Shown: positions 7,781-16,586 of the stretch, in pieces
Layout of the letters: every line of letters starts with the position of its first letter
Position numbering within the stretch: position 1 is the stretch's first letter
NCBI RefSeq assembly: GCF_900107705.1
Contig: NZ_FNRE01000001.1
Span: 1-64,000, forward strand
Source: Prevotella sp. tc2-28
GTDB taxonomy: Bacteria > Bacteroidota > Bacteroidia > Bacteroidales > Bacteroidaceae
Length of the DNA: 64,000 nt
Direction of reading: 5' to 3'
Position numbers and translations under genes: made by a program
The notes under the pieces: generated by a model
Database searches by the model: none
Seen by the model: the letters and a program-made list of their open reading frames with translations, nothing else
Told to the model about the DNA's origin: nothing

Positions 7781-9156
7781 GTACACAACATAGCAAAGCG
7801 GCCAAGGAGTTCTTAAAGGACCAGCAATACGCCCACTGGCACGATGCCACGTTCTGGGCAGTACGAAGCAAGCGCGATAACATGGCCTACGGACTGGACG
7901 AGTGGGAGCAGTTGCGTGAGAAGGCGTCGGCCATCAAGCGCCACACCATCACCCATCTGGACGAATATCTCGACCAGTTTGCCACCAATGCCGAGAAGAA
8001 CGGTGTGGAAGTGCACTGGGCGAAGGATGCCGAGGAATTCAACGAAATCGTGTATGGCATCTTGAAGAACCACGACGTGAAGAAGATGGTCAAGTCGAAG
8101 TCGATGCTCACCGAGGAGTGTGAGATGAACCCCTACCTGGAGTCGAAAGGCATCGAGGTGGTGGAGACCGACCTCGGCGAGCGCATCATCCAGTTGAAGG
8201 GTCAGAAGCCCTCGCACATCGTGATGCCCGCCATCCACCTGAACCACGATGACGTGGGCGAGCTGTTCGAGGAGAAGGGCATCTCCAACGAGAAGGGCAA
8301 CCACGACCCCACGTATCTGACGTACAGGGCGCGGCTAAGTCTGCGCAACGAGTTCCTGACCGCCGATGCCGGCATGACGGGTGCCAACTTCGGCATTGCC
8401 GAGACGGGCGACATCGTGGTATGCACCAACGAGGGCAATGCCGACATGTCCACCTCGTGTCCCAAGCTGCACATCGCAGCCATCGGACTGGAGAAGGTCA
8501 TCCCCAACTACGACTGTCTGGCCGTCTTCCAGCGCATGCTCTGCCGGGCAGGTACCGGACAGCCTACGACGACCTACACCTCGCACTTCCGCAAGGCCCG
8601 TCCCACGGCTCACCACATGCACATCATCCTGGTGGACAACGGGCGCAGCGAGTGGATAGCCAACCCCGAGCACTGGGAGTCGCTGAAGTGCATCCGCTGC
8701 GGCTCGTGCATGAACACCTGTCCCGTCTACCGTCGCTCCGGCGGCTACTCGTACAGCTATTTCATCCCCGGTCCCATCGGCATCAACCTCGGCATGTTGC
8801 GCGACCCGCAGGCTCACTCCGGCAACGTCAGCGCCTGCACGCTCTGCAACTCGTGCCAGACGGTATGCCCCGTCAAGGTGAACCTGGGCGACCAGATATA
8901 CCTGTGGCGCCAGCAGCTCGACGACTTCGGCACCGCCAATCCTGAGAAGAAGCTGATGTGTCGTGCCATGAGTGCCGTCTATGGCAACGAAAGCCTCTAT
9001 AACCTCGGAACGCATCTAGCTCACTGGGCCAACTACATCCCCTCGCCCCTCATGAATTGCAGCCTTAATCCCTGGGCCGAGGGTCACAAGATGATGCAAT
9101 TCCCGAAGAAACCGTTCCATGAGATGATAAAGGGAAAAGTGAACAGTGAAAAGTGA
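7777..9156 (+). CDS. lutB: Lactate utilization protein B (ferredoxin-type Fe-S subunit)
   Basis: A 459-residue protein of the LutB/LldF family. It has a large N-terminal LUD domain (GMTGANFGIAETGDIV core) and two 4Fe-4S motifs, CIRCGSCMNTCP near residue 307 and CTLCNSCQTVCP near residue 357. It transfers electrons in L-lactate oxidation. The last residues (KGKVNSEK) are encoded by a simple AGTGAA repeat that supplies the stop codon, so the native C-terminus may have been altered (see 9137-9165). Confidence 0.95.
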   Translation: MSTQHSKAAKEFLKDQQYAHWHDATFWAVRSKRDNMAYGLDEWEQLREKASAIKRHTITHLDEYLDQFATNAEKNGVEVHWAKDAEEFNEIVYGILKNHDVKKMVKSKSMLTEECEMNPYLESKGIEVVETDLGERIIQLKGQKPSHIVMPAIHLNHDDVGELFEEKGISNEKGNHDPTYLTYRARLSLRNEFLTADAGMTGANFGIAETGDIVVCTNEGNADMSTSCPKLHIAAIGLEKVIPNYDCLAVFQRMLCRAGTGQPTTTYTSHFRKARPTAHHMHIILVDNGRSEWIANPEHWESLKCIRCGSCMNTCPVYRRSGGYSYSYFIPGPIGINLGMLRDPQAHSGNVSACTLCNSCQTVCPVKVNLGDQIYLWRQQLDDFGTANPEKKLMCRAMSAVYGNESLYNLGTHLAHWANYIPSPLMNCSLNPWAEGHKMMQFPKKPFHEMIKGKVNSEK

Positions 9157-9165
9157 AAAATTATG
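9137..9165 (+). repeat. AGTGAAAAGTGAAAAATT repeat at the lutB-lutC junction
   Basis: The lutB 3' end and the whole spacer to lutC consist of AAGTGAAC, AGTGAAA and AGTGAAAAATT units ending in the lutC ATG. The 20-mer AGTGAAAAGTGAAAAATTAT directly before an ATG recurs on the minus strand before nuoL (15154-15186). Two unrelated genes thus share the same sequence in place of a conventional ribosome binding site. Confidence 0.85.
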
Positions 9166-9750
9166 AGTAGCAAAGAAGATATTTTGAAGAAATACCGGGC
9201 GAATATCCGCGAACAATTCGATATGCCCGACTTGAGCGACATCCGAGCCATCACCTATCCCGACCCGCTGTTGCAGTTTATGAACATGACCAAGAGCGTG
9301 GGCGGCAACGCCATCGAGGTGGAAGAAGGGCGCGACGTGAACGAGCTGATACGCGAGCTATACCCCGACGCCAAGGAGATAGCCTCCAACCTGCCCGAGA
9401 TTACCATTGCCACGCGCAATCCCGACGAGGTGGGCCGCGCCCGCGACCTCAACGGCACCGACGTCGGCATCATCCGCGGCGAGTTCGGCGTCGCCGAGAA
9501 CGCCTGCGTCTGGATTCCCCAGCAGATGAAGGAGAAGGCCGTCTGCTTCATCTCCGAGAACCTCGTCATCCTGCTGAAGAAGTCGGAGATTGTCAACAAC
9601 ATGCACGAGGCCTACCGCCGCATCCAGTTCAACGACTACGGCTACGGCACCTTCATCAGCGGTCCGTCGAAGACTGCCGACATCGCCCAGGTCTTGGTCA
9701 TGGGTGCACAGGCCGCCCGCAGTGCCACCGTGCTTCTGTTGCCAGAATAG
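9163..9750 (+). CDS. lutC: Lactate utilization protein C (LUD domain)
   Basis: A 195-residue LutC/LldG protein with the LUD domain fold (GTDVGIIRGEFGVAENACVWI near residues 99-119 and FISGPSKTADIAQVLVMGAQAARSATVLLLPE at the C-terminus). It is the third subunit of the LutABC L-lactate oxidation complex. It is the last gene of the operon and is followed by a long perfect palindrome that should end transcription. Its start codon is preceded by an AGTGAAAAATT repeat. Confidence 0.94.
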   Translation: MSSKEDILKKYRANIREQFDMPDLSDIRAITYPDPLLQFMNMTKSVGGNAIEVEEGRDVNELIRELYPDAKEIASNLPEITIATRNPDEVGRARDLNGTDVGIIRGEFGVAENACVWIPQQMKEKAVCFISENLVILLKKSEIVNNMHEAYRRIQFNDYGYGTFISGPSKTADIAQVLVMGAQAARSATVLLLPE

Positions 9751-9774
9751 CAAAATTATAGAGTTATTGCTGTC

Positions 9775-9824
9775 ATTATACCAAATAAAGAGGATGTGTG
9801 CACATCCTCTTTATTTGGTATAAT
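9775..9824 (+). terminator. Perfect 24-bp palindrome, terminator of lctP-lutABC
   Basis: Positions 9775-9798 and 9801-9824 are perfect reverse complements separated only by TG (core GGATGTG TG CACATCC). Placed 24 nt after the lutC stop, it most likely terminates the operon. A 24-bp stem with a 2-nt centre is unusually long and could also be a symmetric protein-binding site. No T-run follows, so the stem itself or an RNase-stopping role must be assumed. Confidence 0.75.
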
Positions 9825-9854
9825 TGTAATTACTCCGAATAGAAATAAAAATAC

Positions 9855-9882
9855 TCCGAAAGTAATTTTTGTTACTTTCGGA
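9855..9882. repeat. TCCGAAAGTAA/TTACTTTCGGA inverted repeat
   Basis: An 11-bp perfect inverted repeat (9855-9865 and 9872-9882) with a 6-nt spacer, preceded by partial copies TACTCCGAA. The same 11-mer recurs at 50733-50802 in a second intergenic region. The rest of the 9751-10056 gap holds no gene that I can recognise. Confidence 0.8.
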
Positions 9883-9997
9883 AATCCAGGAATTGCCATT
9901 TTTCTGATGCGGATAAAGAACGCTTATTACTAAATAAGGCAAGGTTATGATGAAACAACCTTGGGTAATAATAGTAGCGGGGAATCTGTAGGGACGA

Positions 9998-10041
9998 ACA
10001 AAAAAGAATAGCGGAGAGTCTTGGAACTCTCCGCTATTCTT
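9998..10041 (-). terminator. Intrinsic terminator of the nuo operon
   Basis: AAGAATAGCGGAGAGT (10004-10019) pairs perfectly with ACTCTCCGCTATTCTT (10026-10041) around a 6-nt loop. On the minus strand the stem is followed by TTTTTGTTCG. It lies 16 nt past the nuoN stop codon. Confidence 0.88.
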
Positions 10042-10056
10042 CTATATGAACCGCTT

Positions 10057-11517
10057 CTACATCACCGATTTCGATACGGAGAACAGGTAGTCGTAGAGAC
10101 ATGAGCAGATGCCGAAGAGCACGATGCCCGCCGTGCAGAGCGCCAGTGCCACACGGGTGAAGAGCTCGGTGCGGAACGTGGGCAGCGGTGTGTCGGTCTG
10201 CTTGATGTACATGGCTTTCACGATGAGCAGGTAGTAGTAAAGGCTGACTACGGTGTTGATCAAGGCGATGAACACCACGAAGTAAGCCCAGAACGAACCC
10301 TGCTGAGCGGCTGCCATGAACACGAAGAACTTGGAGAACATACCGGCGAAGGGCGGAATGCCGGCCAGCGAGAACAGCGCCAAGGTCATGAGGAACGCCA
10401 GCTTGGGGTTGGTCTGATAGAGTCCATTGTAGCTGGACATCAGCGTGGTGCCGCCGTTGTTCTGCTCAACAGTAGAGATAACGGTGAACACAGCCATGTT
10501 GGCCACTACATATACCAGCACGTAATACATCAGCGAAGCCATGCCCATCTGCGATGCGCCGATCACAGCCAGCATGATGTAGCCGGCCTGCGAGATAGAG
10601 CTGAAGGCCATGAAGCGCTTCAACTCCGACTGGCGGATGGCGAAGAGGTTGGCAATGGTGATGCTGAGCACGATGACGATGTAGAGCAGGTACTCCCAGT
10701 ACTTGATGAGCGGACCGAAGGCGTGCATGAGGATGAACATCAGCGCAAAGGCTGCCGCACCCTTGGAAACAACGCTCAGATAACCGGTGACAGGCGTCGG
10801 GGCGCCCTCGTAGGTGTCGGCCGTCCAGAAGTGGAAGGGCACCAGTGACAGCTTGAAACCCAGTCCGCTGAAGAAGAACACGAGTCCCATAATCAGCATC
10901 GGCAACTGGCTCTTGTACTGTGCCATATATGCAATGCGATTGGCGATATCATCGAAATAGAGCGTGCCCGTAGCGCCATATACAAACGAGAGGCCGTAGA
11001 GCATGATGCCACTGGAGAACGTGGCGGTCAGGATGTACTTGGCAGCACCCTCGGCACTGTTCTTCTTCCACTTGTCCATAGCCACCAGACAGGCCATCGG
11101 CACTGACGCGGTCTCCAGTCCGAGGAAGAACAGCAGGAAGTTGCCGCTCGACATCATGATGAACATACCCAGCAGCGTAGAGATGACCAGCAGGTAGAAC
11201 TCGCCTTCGCGCTTGCTGCACTCATTCTTCAGCCAGGGCTCGGCCATTATCATCACAATCACCGTACCTATGCTCAGGATAATTTTCATGACATTGGCAG
11301 CCTGCGTGGCGACATACATGCCACCGAAAGCTGCCGCCGGCTCAGACAGCAAGGCAATCTGGAAAGGCAGCACCAGCATCAGGGCAACGGCCACACCAGA
11401 CAGCACGTCGTGCTTCTTCTCGCCACGATGCATGATGAAGTCTATTGCAAATACAACTAACAATATGAGCACGAGATAAAACTCAGGCATCATACGTAAA
11501 AATTGTCCGTAATTCAT
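10057..11517 (-). CDS. nuoN: NADH-quinone oxidoreductase subunit N
   Basis: A 486-residue antiporter-like membrane subunit of complex I with about 14 helices. Typical features are the [15 protein letters not shown] segment (conserved Glu), [18 protein letters not shown], the lysine of [38 protein letters not shown], and [14 protein letters not shown]. It forms part of the proton-pumping arm. It is the last gene of the operon and is followed by a strong intrinsic terminator; 19 nt separate it from nuoM. Confidence 0.96.
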   Translation of the reverse strand: MNYGQFLRMMPEFYLVLILLVVFAIDFIMHRGEKKHDVLSGVAVALMLVLPFQIALLSEPAAAFGGMYVATQAANVMKIILSIGTVIVMIMAEPWLKNECSKREGEFYLLVISTLLGMFIMMSSGNFLLFFLGLETASVPMACLVAMDKWKKNSAEGAAKYILTATFSSGIMLYGLSFVYGATGTLYFDDIANRIAYMAQYKSQLPMLIMGLVFFFSGLGFKLSLVPFHFWTADTYEGAPTPVTGYLSVVSKGAAAFALMFILMHAFGPLIKYWEYLLYIVIVLSITIANLFAIRQSELKRFMAFSSISQAGYIMLAVIGASQMGMASLMYYVLVYVVANMAVFTVISTVEQNNGGTTLMSSYNGLYQTNPKLAFLMTLALFSLAGIPPFAGMFSKFFVFMAAAQQGSFWAYFVVFIALINTVVSLYYYLLIVKAMYIKQTDTPLPTFRTELFTRVALALCTAGIVLFGICSCLYDYLFSVSKSVM

Positions 11518-11536
11518 AATCTTTCGTCCTCCTTTA

Positions 11537-13018
11537 TTAAATGATATTAGCGAGAATTGGTCCTACAGCATCGCTGATAACGTTGCTTGCCCACAAGGGG
11601 AACATACCGAGACCTGCCACACAAGCAATGAGGCAGATGACGGCAACGCGCTCGTCCCATGTCGCATCGGTCAGCTCCAGATAGTGCGGATTCTTCACCT
11701 CGCCATACAGAATCTTACCGACAACACGCAGGATATAGACGGCCGTCACAACAATCGACGTACAGGCAATGATGGTGGCTGCACGATGGAACGTGTCGCC
11801 ATTCTCGAAAGAACCGACGAAGATGGTCATCTCAGCAATGAAGCCCGAGAAGCCCGGCAGACCGAGGTTGGCGAGACCGGCAACCACGTAACCGACGGCG
11901 AGGAAAGGCATAATCTTCATCAAGCCATCCAGATAGCGGATGTCACGGGTGTGGGTACGACCGTAAATCATACCGATGAGGGCGAAGAAGAGGGCGGTCA
12001 TCAGACCGTGTGACAACATCTGCAGGATAGCACCGGTGCAAGAGGTCTTGGTCATCATCAGCAGGGCGAAGAGCACCAGACCGCAGTGTGACACGGACGA
12101 ATAGGCATTGATGTACTTCAGGTCGGTCTGTACGCAGGCAGAGAAGGCGCCATAGACTACCGAGATAGTGGTGAGGATAAGGAATATCCACGCCAGCTCA
12201 TTGGCAGCATCGGGCAACAGATACATAGCCACGCGGAAACAGCCGTAGCCTCCAAGCTTCATCAGCACACCGGCATGGAGCATGGAAACAGCCGTGGGGG
12301 CTGAAGCATGACCGTCGGGCGACCATGTGTGGAAGGGGAACAGGGCGCCCAGCACACCGAATCCGATGAAGATGAAGGGGAAGAACACCTTCTGGATGTC
12401 AACGGGGATATTGTGCATGGCAGCAATCTCGTTGACGTTCATCGTGGTGGCTCCGCTGAAGTAGTAGATGCCCAGCAGACCGATAATCAGCAGGGCGGAA
12501 CCTCCCATCAGCATCAGCGTCAGCTTCATGGCAGCATACTCCTTGTTGCCAGAACCCCATACACCAATCAGCAGGTACATGGGAATCAGCGCTACCTCGT
12601 AGAACATGAACATGGTGAACATATCGGTGCAGATAAAGAAGCCATACACACCCGTGGAAAGCAGGGTGAACCAAAGGAAATACTCCTTGGTCATGGGCTT
12701 CAGCTGCCAAGAGGCGAAGGTACCGGTGAACACGATGATGCTCGACAGGAGCAACATCACTACCGAGATACCATCGACACCAACACTATAGGCGATGTTT
12801 AGCGGCTTGAACCACGGTGTGGAGGCTGTCAGCAGCATCTGTTCGGTATTGCCTGCCCCACGCTCTTGAATGAAATAGATGGTCAGCCAGATGGAAAGAG
12901 CCAACAGACAGCTTGCGCCGACCACCATTACACCACGCACCTGATTGAGGCTCTTGGCCAGCCAAAGACCGACGAGCATCAGGGCGGGGATTACTACGAA
13001 TAATGTTAATATACTCAT
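11537..13018 (-). CDS. nuoM: NADH-quinone oxidoreductase subunit M
   Basis: A 493-residue antiporter-like subunit. It carries [19 protein letters not shown] with the conserved Glu of helix 5, [34 protein letters not shown] with the conserved Lys, and the [13 protein letters not shown] segment. It belongs to the proton-translocating membrane arm. The spacer to nuoL is 146 nt, much longer than elsewhere in the operon, and is filled by an inverted-repeat element. Confidence 0.96.
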   Translation of the reverse strand: MSILTLFVVIPALMLVGLWLAKSLNQVRGVMVVGASCLLALSIWLTIYFIQERGAGNTEQMLLTASTPWFKPLNIAYSVGVDGISVVMLLLSSIIVFTGTFASWQLKPMTKEYFLWFTLLSTGVYGFFICTDMFTMFMFYEVALIPMYLLIGVWGSGNKEYAAMKLTLMLMGGSALLIIGLLGIYYFSGATTMNVNEIAAMHNIPVDIQKVFFPFIFIGFGVLGALFPFHTWSPDGHASAPTAVSMLHAGVLMKLGGYGCFRVAMYLLPDAANELAWIFLILTTISVVYGAFSACVQTDLKYINAYSSVSHCGLVLFALLMMTKTSCTGAILQMLSHGLMTALFFALIGMIYGRTHTRDIRYLDGLMKIMPFLAVGYVVAGLANLGLPGFSGFIAEMTIFVGSFENGDTFHRAATIIACTSIVVTAVYILRVVGKILYGEVKNPHYLELTDATWDERVAVICLIACVAGLGMFPLWASNVISDAVGPILANII

Positions 13019-13032
13019 AATTCTTATCTTCT

Positions 13033-13167
13033 TAATGAGTAATGAGCAATTAGTAATGAGTAATTATGATTACACCTGCAGCTGAAAACTGCGGAGTTAT
13101 CTTCACGGATGTTTGAAACGCTTAAACTAATCATAATTACTAATTACTCATTACTAATTACTAATTA
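13033..13167. repeat. 135-bp inverted-repeat element between nuoM and nuoL
   Basis: Positions 13033-13072 and 13128-13167 are 40-nt inverted copies of one another with few mismatches, both built from AGTAAT/TGAGTAAT units ending in TAATTATGATTA. They flank a 55-nt unique core (13073-13127). The right copy contains the nuoL stop codon (13165-13167). The transcript would form a long hairpin inside the nuo mRNA. It has the form of a short palindromic or MITE-like element. Confidence 0.88.
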
Positions 13168-15156
13168 AATACTTAGCAGGATTAACGTTAATGCCACCGT
13201 ACCTGTCAGGAACCAGACGGCATACTGGCGGACATCGCCACTCTGCCAGGGACGCAACGACTCACCTGCCTCGTTAGCTCCCCATGCCATGAAGTTGAAC
13301 GTGCCGTCAACGACGTGACGGTCGAACCAAGCTATTGGCGTTGAGACGCAACGGAAGATGATGCGATGGGTGACATACTGCCATATCTCATCCTGATAGA
13401 AACGCTTATAAGCGGCACGATGCAGACGGGGGAACGTCTTATACAGACGGTCTGCAATGGGCTGGCTCTCACCTATATATATATAGGTAGCCAGACAGAT
13501 GCTCAGAATGGCGATAATGGTAGAGGTAGCAGCAATCTGCGTGTCGAAATGAATGGTGTAGTCGGTACCCTCGGCAGATACGAATGAGCCGAAAGAACCA
13601 CCCCACCCTGCAAAGCCTGCAATGGTCGTATAGATGCCCACGCCCATGGTGATGACGCAAAGCACAATCAGCGGAACAGTCATCGTAGCGGGAGCCTCGT
13701 GCGGCGTATGGTGCTCATGGGCTTCCTTGTTCTCCGTACCCCAGAAAATACCGTAGTACAGACGGAACATATAGAAAGCGGTCATAGCGGCAATACCCGT
13801 CATGATCCAACCAACCACAGGACTATAGGCAAAGCAAGCCGTGATAATCTCATCCTTCGAGCTGAAGCCTGAGAAGAAGGGAATACCGGCAATCGCCAGA
13901 CACGAAATCAGGAAGGTGATATGCGTGATAGGCATATACTTACGCAGTCCACCCATCAGTGCCATCTCATTAGAATGAACGGCATGGATGATACAACCGG
14001 CTCCCAAGAACAGACAAGCCTTGAACATAGCGTGGGTGAACAAGTGGAACATACCAGCCATGAAACCGAGCTGAGCATGATTGTCGAGCACCCCGTGATG
14101 ACCAGGCAGTGATACGCCAAGTGCCACCATCATGAAGGCAATCTGAGAAATCGTAGAGAAAGCCAGCACGCGCTTGATATCGCTCTGGGCACAAGCCACG
14201 GCAGCAGCATAGAATGCGGTGAACACACCCACCCAGACGACGATAGACATCTGAGGCTGAGCATATTCCACCCACAAGGGGAACATACGGGCAATCTGGA
14301 ACACACCTGCAACAACCATGGTAGCTGCGTGAATCAGTGCAGAGACAGGTGTCGGACCCTCCATGGCATCAGGCAACCAGATGTGCAGGGGGAACATGGC
14401 ACTCTTACCAGCACCACCGATGAACATCAGCACCAATGCTGTAGGCAGGATGAATGCACCAGCAGCCATCGCCTTGGCAGCATTGCCGGCAATGAAGGGA
14501 GTAGTGCCCTCGCCCATGACGATGTCGCCGGCAAACGAGAAGCTGAACGACTCCGTGTAATAACCAAACAAGAGGATACCAATGAGGAAGAACATATCAG
14601 CGAAACGCGTCACGATAAATGCCTTCTTTGAGGCGGCTATAGCGGGCTTCAGCGGATAGTAGAATCCAATCAAAAGGTATGATGATACACCTACCAACTC
14701 CCAGAAGGTATACATCTGGAAAATGTTGGTGGCCACAACCAGTCCGAGCATCGACATGGTGAACAGGCTCAGGAACGCGTAGTAGCGCTGGAAGCCCTTC
14801 TCGCCATGCATATAGCCGAACGAGTAGATATGTACCATCAGGGAAACCGTCGAGATGACGATGAGCATCATCACAGAGATGGGATCCAGCAGGATACCCA
14901 TGTCAAAATGCAGATGACCTAAAGGTAACCATGTGAAATTATAAGGGACGATGGTGGCAAAGGTACCATCTTCCAGACGGTCTGCGCCAAAATAGGCGAA
15001 GGCTGTCAGGTAGGACAATACGGTGACCAGTCCCAGAGAGGTGGTACCGATAAGGCCAGCAGTCTTATACGACATCTTCATGCCAGCAAGCGCAAGAATC
15101 ACGAATGACAGCGCAGGCAGCAGAAGGATCAGAAATGAATAACTATATATTTCCAT
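13165..15156 (-). CDS. nuoL: NADH-quinone oxidoreductase subunit L
   Basis: A 663-residue membrane subunit with the long C-terminal lateral helix region typical of NuoL. Diagnostic motifs are FWELVGVSSYLLIGFYY with the conserved Glu, GGAGKSAMFPLHIWLPDAMEGPTPVSALIHAATMVVAGVF with conserved Lys and His, and AFSTISQIAFMMVALG. It is the distal proton-channel subunit. The stop codon is provided by an inverted-repeat element, and the start codon is preceded by an AGTGAAAAATT repeat, so both junctions of this gene carry repeats. Confidence 0.97.
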   Translation of the reverse strand: MEIYSYSFLILLLPALSFVILALAGMKMSYKTAGLIGTTSLGLVTVLSYLTAFAYFGADRLEDGTFATIVPYNFTWLPLGHLHFDMGILLDPISVMMLIVISTVSLMVHIYSFGYMHGEKGFQRYYAFLSLFTMSMLGLVVATNIFQMYTFWELVGVSSYLLIGFYYPLKPAIAASKKAFIVTRFADMFFLIGILLFGYYTESFSFSFAGDIVMGEGTTPFIAGNAAKAMAAGAFILPTALVLMFIGGAGKSAMFPLHIWLPDAMEGPTPVSALIHAATMVVAGVFQIARMFPLWVEYAQPQMSIVVWVGVFTAFYAAAVACAQSDIKRVLAFSTISQIAFMMVALGVSLPGHHGVLDNHAQLGFMAGMFHLFTHAMFKACLFLGAGCIIHAVHSNEMALMGGLRKYMPITHITFLISCLAIAGIPFFSGFSSKDEIITACFAYSPVVGWIMTGIAAMTAFYMFRLYYGIFWGTENKEAHEHHTPHEAPATMTVPLIVLCVITMGVGIYTTIAGFAGWGGSFGSFVSAEGTDYTIHFDTQIAATSTIIAILSICLATYIYIGESQPIADRLYKTFPRLHRAAYKRFYQDEIWQYVTHRIIFRCVSTPIAWFDRHVVDGTFNFMAWGANEAGESLRPWQSGDVRQYAVWFLTGTVALTLILLSI

Positions 15157-15186
15157 AATTTTTCACTTTTCACTTTTACTTTTTAC
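15154..15186 (-). repeat. AGTGAAAAGTGAAAAATT repeat before nuoL
   Basis: On the minus strand, GTAAAAAGTAAAAGTG followed by AAAAGTGAAAAATT runs directly into the nuoL ATG. The last 20 nt before the start codon match the sequence upstream of lutC (9137-9165). It occupies most of the nuoK-nuoL spacer. Confidence 0.85.
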
Positions 15187-15192
15187 CTTAGC

Positions 15193-15501
15193 TTACCATT
15201 TCATGTTCTTGATACTGTCAACGCCATCGCTCTTGAAATTACGATAGACGTTGATGATAATTGCAATAGCCACTGCCGACTCTGCTGCTGAGACACCAAT
15301 GGAGAAGAGTGTCATGAACATACCCTCCATGGAGCCGGGGAACAACAGGCGGTTGAAAGCGGCAAAATTGATGTCAACGGCATTCAGAATCAGCTCTACC
15401 GAGATGAGCATGGCAACGAGGTTGCGACGGGTGATAAAGCCGAAGACGCCAATAAAGAACAACAGTGCACTCAGCACAAAATAACATTCTACAGGTACCA
15501 T
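15193..15501 (-). CDS. nuoK: NADH-quinone oxidoreductase subunit K
   Basis: A 102-residue three-helix subunit, the usual NuoK length. LVAMLISVELILNAVDINFAAF contains the conserved membrane Glu, and a second Glu lies in SAAESAVAIAIIINVYR. These glutamates are part of the central proton path. The start at 15501 (MVPVECYF) gives the family length; an in-frame ATG at 15606 would overlap nuoJ by about 100 nt and add an unrelated serine/cysteine-rich tail. Four nucleotides separate it from the nuoJ stop. Confidence 0.96.
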   Translation of the reverse strand: MVPVECYFVLSALLFFIGVFGFITRRNLVAMLISVELILNAVDINFAAFNRLLFPGSMEGMFMTLFSIGVSAAESAVAIAIIINVYRNFKSDGVDSIKNMKW

Positions 15502-15505
15502 ACGC

Positions 15506-16021
15506 TTACTTCTCCTTTCTTGAAACAACCAAACCACCAATGATGCATGCCAACAGGAACAATGAGATGAACTCGAAGGGGAGCACATACTCATAACGGT
15601 TGGCACCTACCAATGCATGTCCGATAGCCTTCATAGGCACCTCTGCATCGGGAGCTGCCATGGCAGCATATAAGAACTGATTCTTCAGCAGTACCAAAAT
15701 GACGGTAGCACAACCGATGATGGTCAGCAGACCGCCCCAAAGGACGCGACTGCCCTTCATACGCTCGGTCAGACCTTGCAAGGTACGCTTGTTCACCAAC
15801 TGGATGGCGAAGACGTAGATCATCGTGACGCCACCAGCATAGACAGATATCTGGGCAGCACCCAGATAGGTATAGTCGAGCAGGAAGTAAAGACCTGCCA
15901 CGCCAAAAAGCACGAACAACATAAATGTTGCGGCACGCATGATTCGCGTCGTTGTCACACACATCACGGCAGAACCGAGGATGACAACAGCGAGGATGCA
16001 AAACATTACTAAATTAGCCAT
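15506..16021 (-). CDS. nuoJ: NADH-quinone oxidoreductase subunit J
   Basis: A 171-residue membrane subunit with five hydrophobic helices. The segment FLLDYTYLGAAQISVYAGGVTMIYVFAIQLV is the signature NuoJ helix region. It belongs to the quinone-adjacent part of the membrane arm. Tight spacing to nuoI (5 nt) and nuoK (4 nt) supports co-translation. Confidence 0.96.
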   Translation of the reverse strand: MANLVMFCILAVVILGSAVMCVTTTRIMRAATFMLFVLFGVAGLYFLLDYTYLGAAQISVYAGGVTMIYVFAIQLVNKRTLQGLTERMKGSRVLWGGLLTIIGCATVILVLLKNQFLYAAMAAPDAEVPMKAIGHALVGANRYEYVLPFEFISLFLLACIIGGLVVSRKEK

Positions 16022-16026
16022 AGTCT

Positions 16027-16572
16027 TTACTTCGTTTTGGTATTAAACTTTCCGATAGTCAGTGAGGCACCACCCTCGATGAGGTTGGGCAGCGAACCAC
16101 CCTGGTAGACCTCCTTATCGAGGTGAAGAACCAGTTTGGAACGGTCGAACACTGCGTTCTCGAAATCGTTAGTAAACTCAATAGCATCGAAGTTGCAGGC
16201 ATTGGTACAAAGCTGGCAGAACATACAGTCGCCAAGGTCGTACTGATAATCATCCAGCACCTTCTTTTTCTTACCGGTCTCCGGGTCCTCAGCCATGTGG
16301 CTCAGGATTTTGATGGTTCCATTGGGGCAAGACTTCTCACACAGGGTGCAAGCCGTACACTTATAGCTTCCATCGTCGTTGCGCTTGAACACCAAGCGAC
16401 CACGGTGACGCTTGGAGACGTGAAGCGTGGTCTTGCGGTTCTCGGGATACTGTTCTGTAGACTTGTTGGTGAAGAAGTCCTTGAAGAACTCCTTCCAGGT
16501 AGTCTTCATACCTATTGCCAAAGTCTTCAGACCATGTCCGATTTCTCCGAAATATGATTTATTATCTTCCAT
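16027..16572 (-). CDS. nuoI: NADH-quinone oxidoreductase subunit I (two 4Fe-4S clusters)
   Basis: A 181-residue peripheral subunit carrying clusters N6a and N6b through CTACTLCEKSCPNGTI and CMFCQLCTNACNFDAI. In the second motif the residue after the last Cys is Asn instead of the common Pro. It hands electrons on to NuoB. In this complex, which lacks NuoEFG, it is a likely docking surface for an alternative electron donor such as ferredoxin or flavodoxin. Confidence 0.96.
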   Translation of the reverse strand: MEDNKSYFGEIGHGLKTLAIGMKTTWKEFFKDFFTNKSTEQYPENRKTTLHVSKRHRGRLVFKRNDDGSYKCTACTLCEKSCPNGTIKILSHMAEDPETGKKKKVLDDYQYDLGDCMFCQLCTNACNFDAIEFTNDFENAVFDRSKLVLHLDKEVYQGGSLPNLIEGGASLTIGKFNTKTK

Positions 16573-16586
16573 TTTTATAATAAGCC

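Noticed and set aside
13033..13167. Insertion sequence remnant
   Set aside because: No transposase coding sequence and the ends are simple AGTAAT repeats; better described as a short palindromic element.
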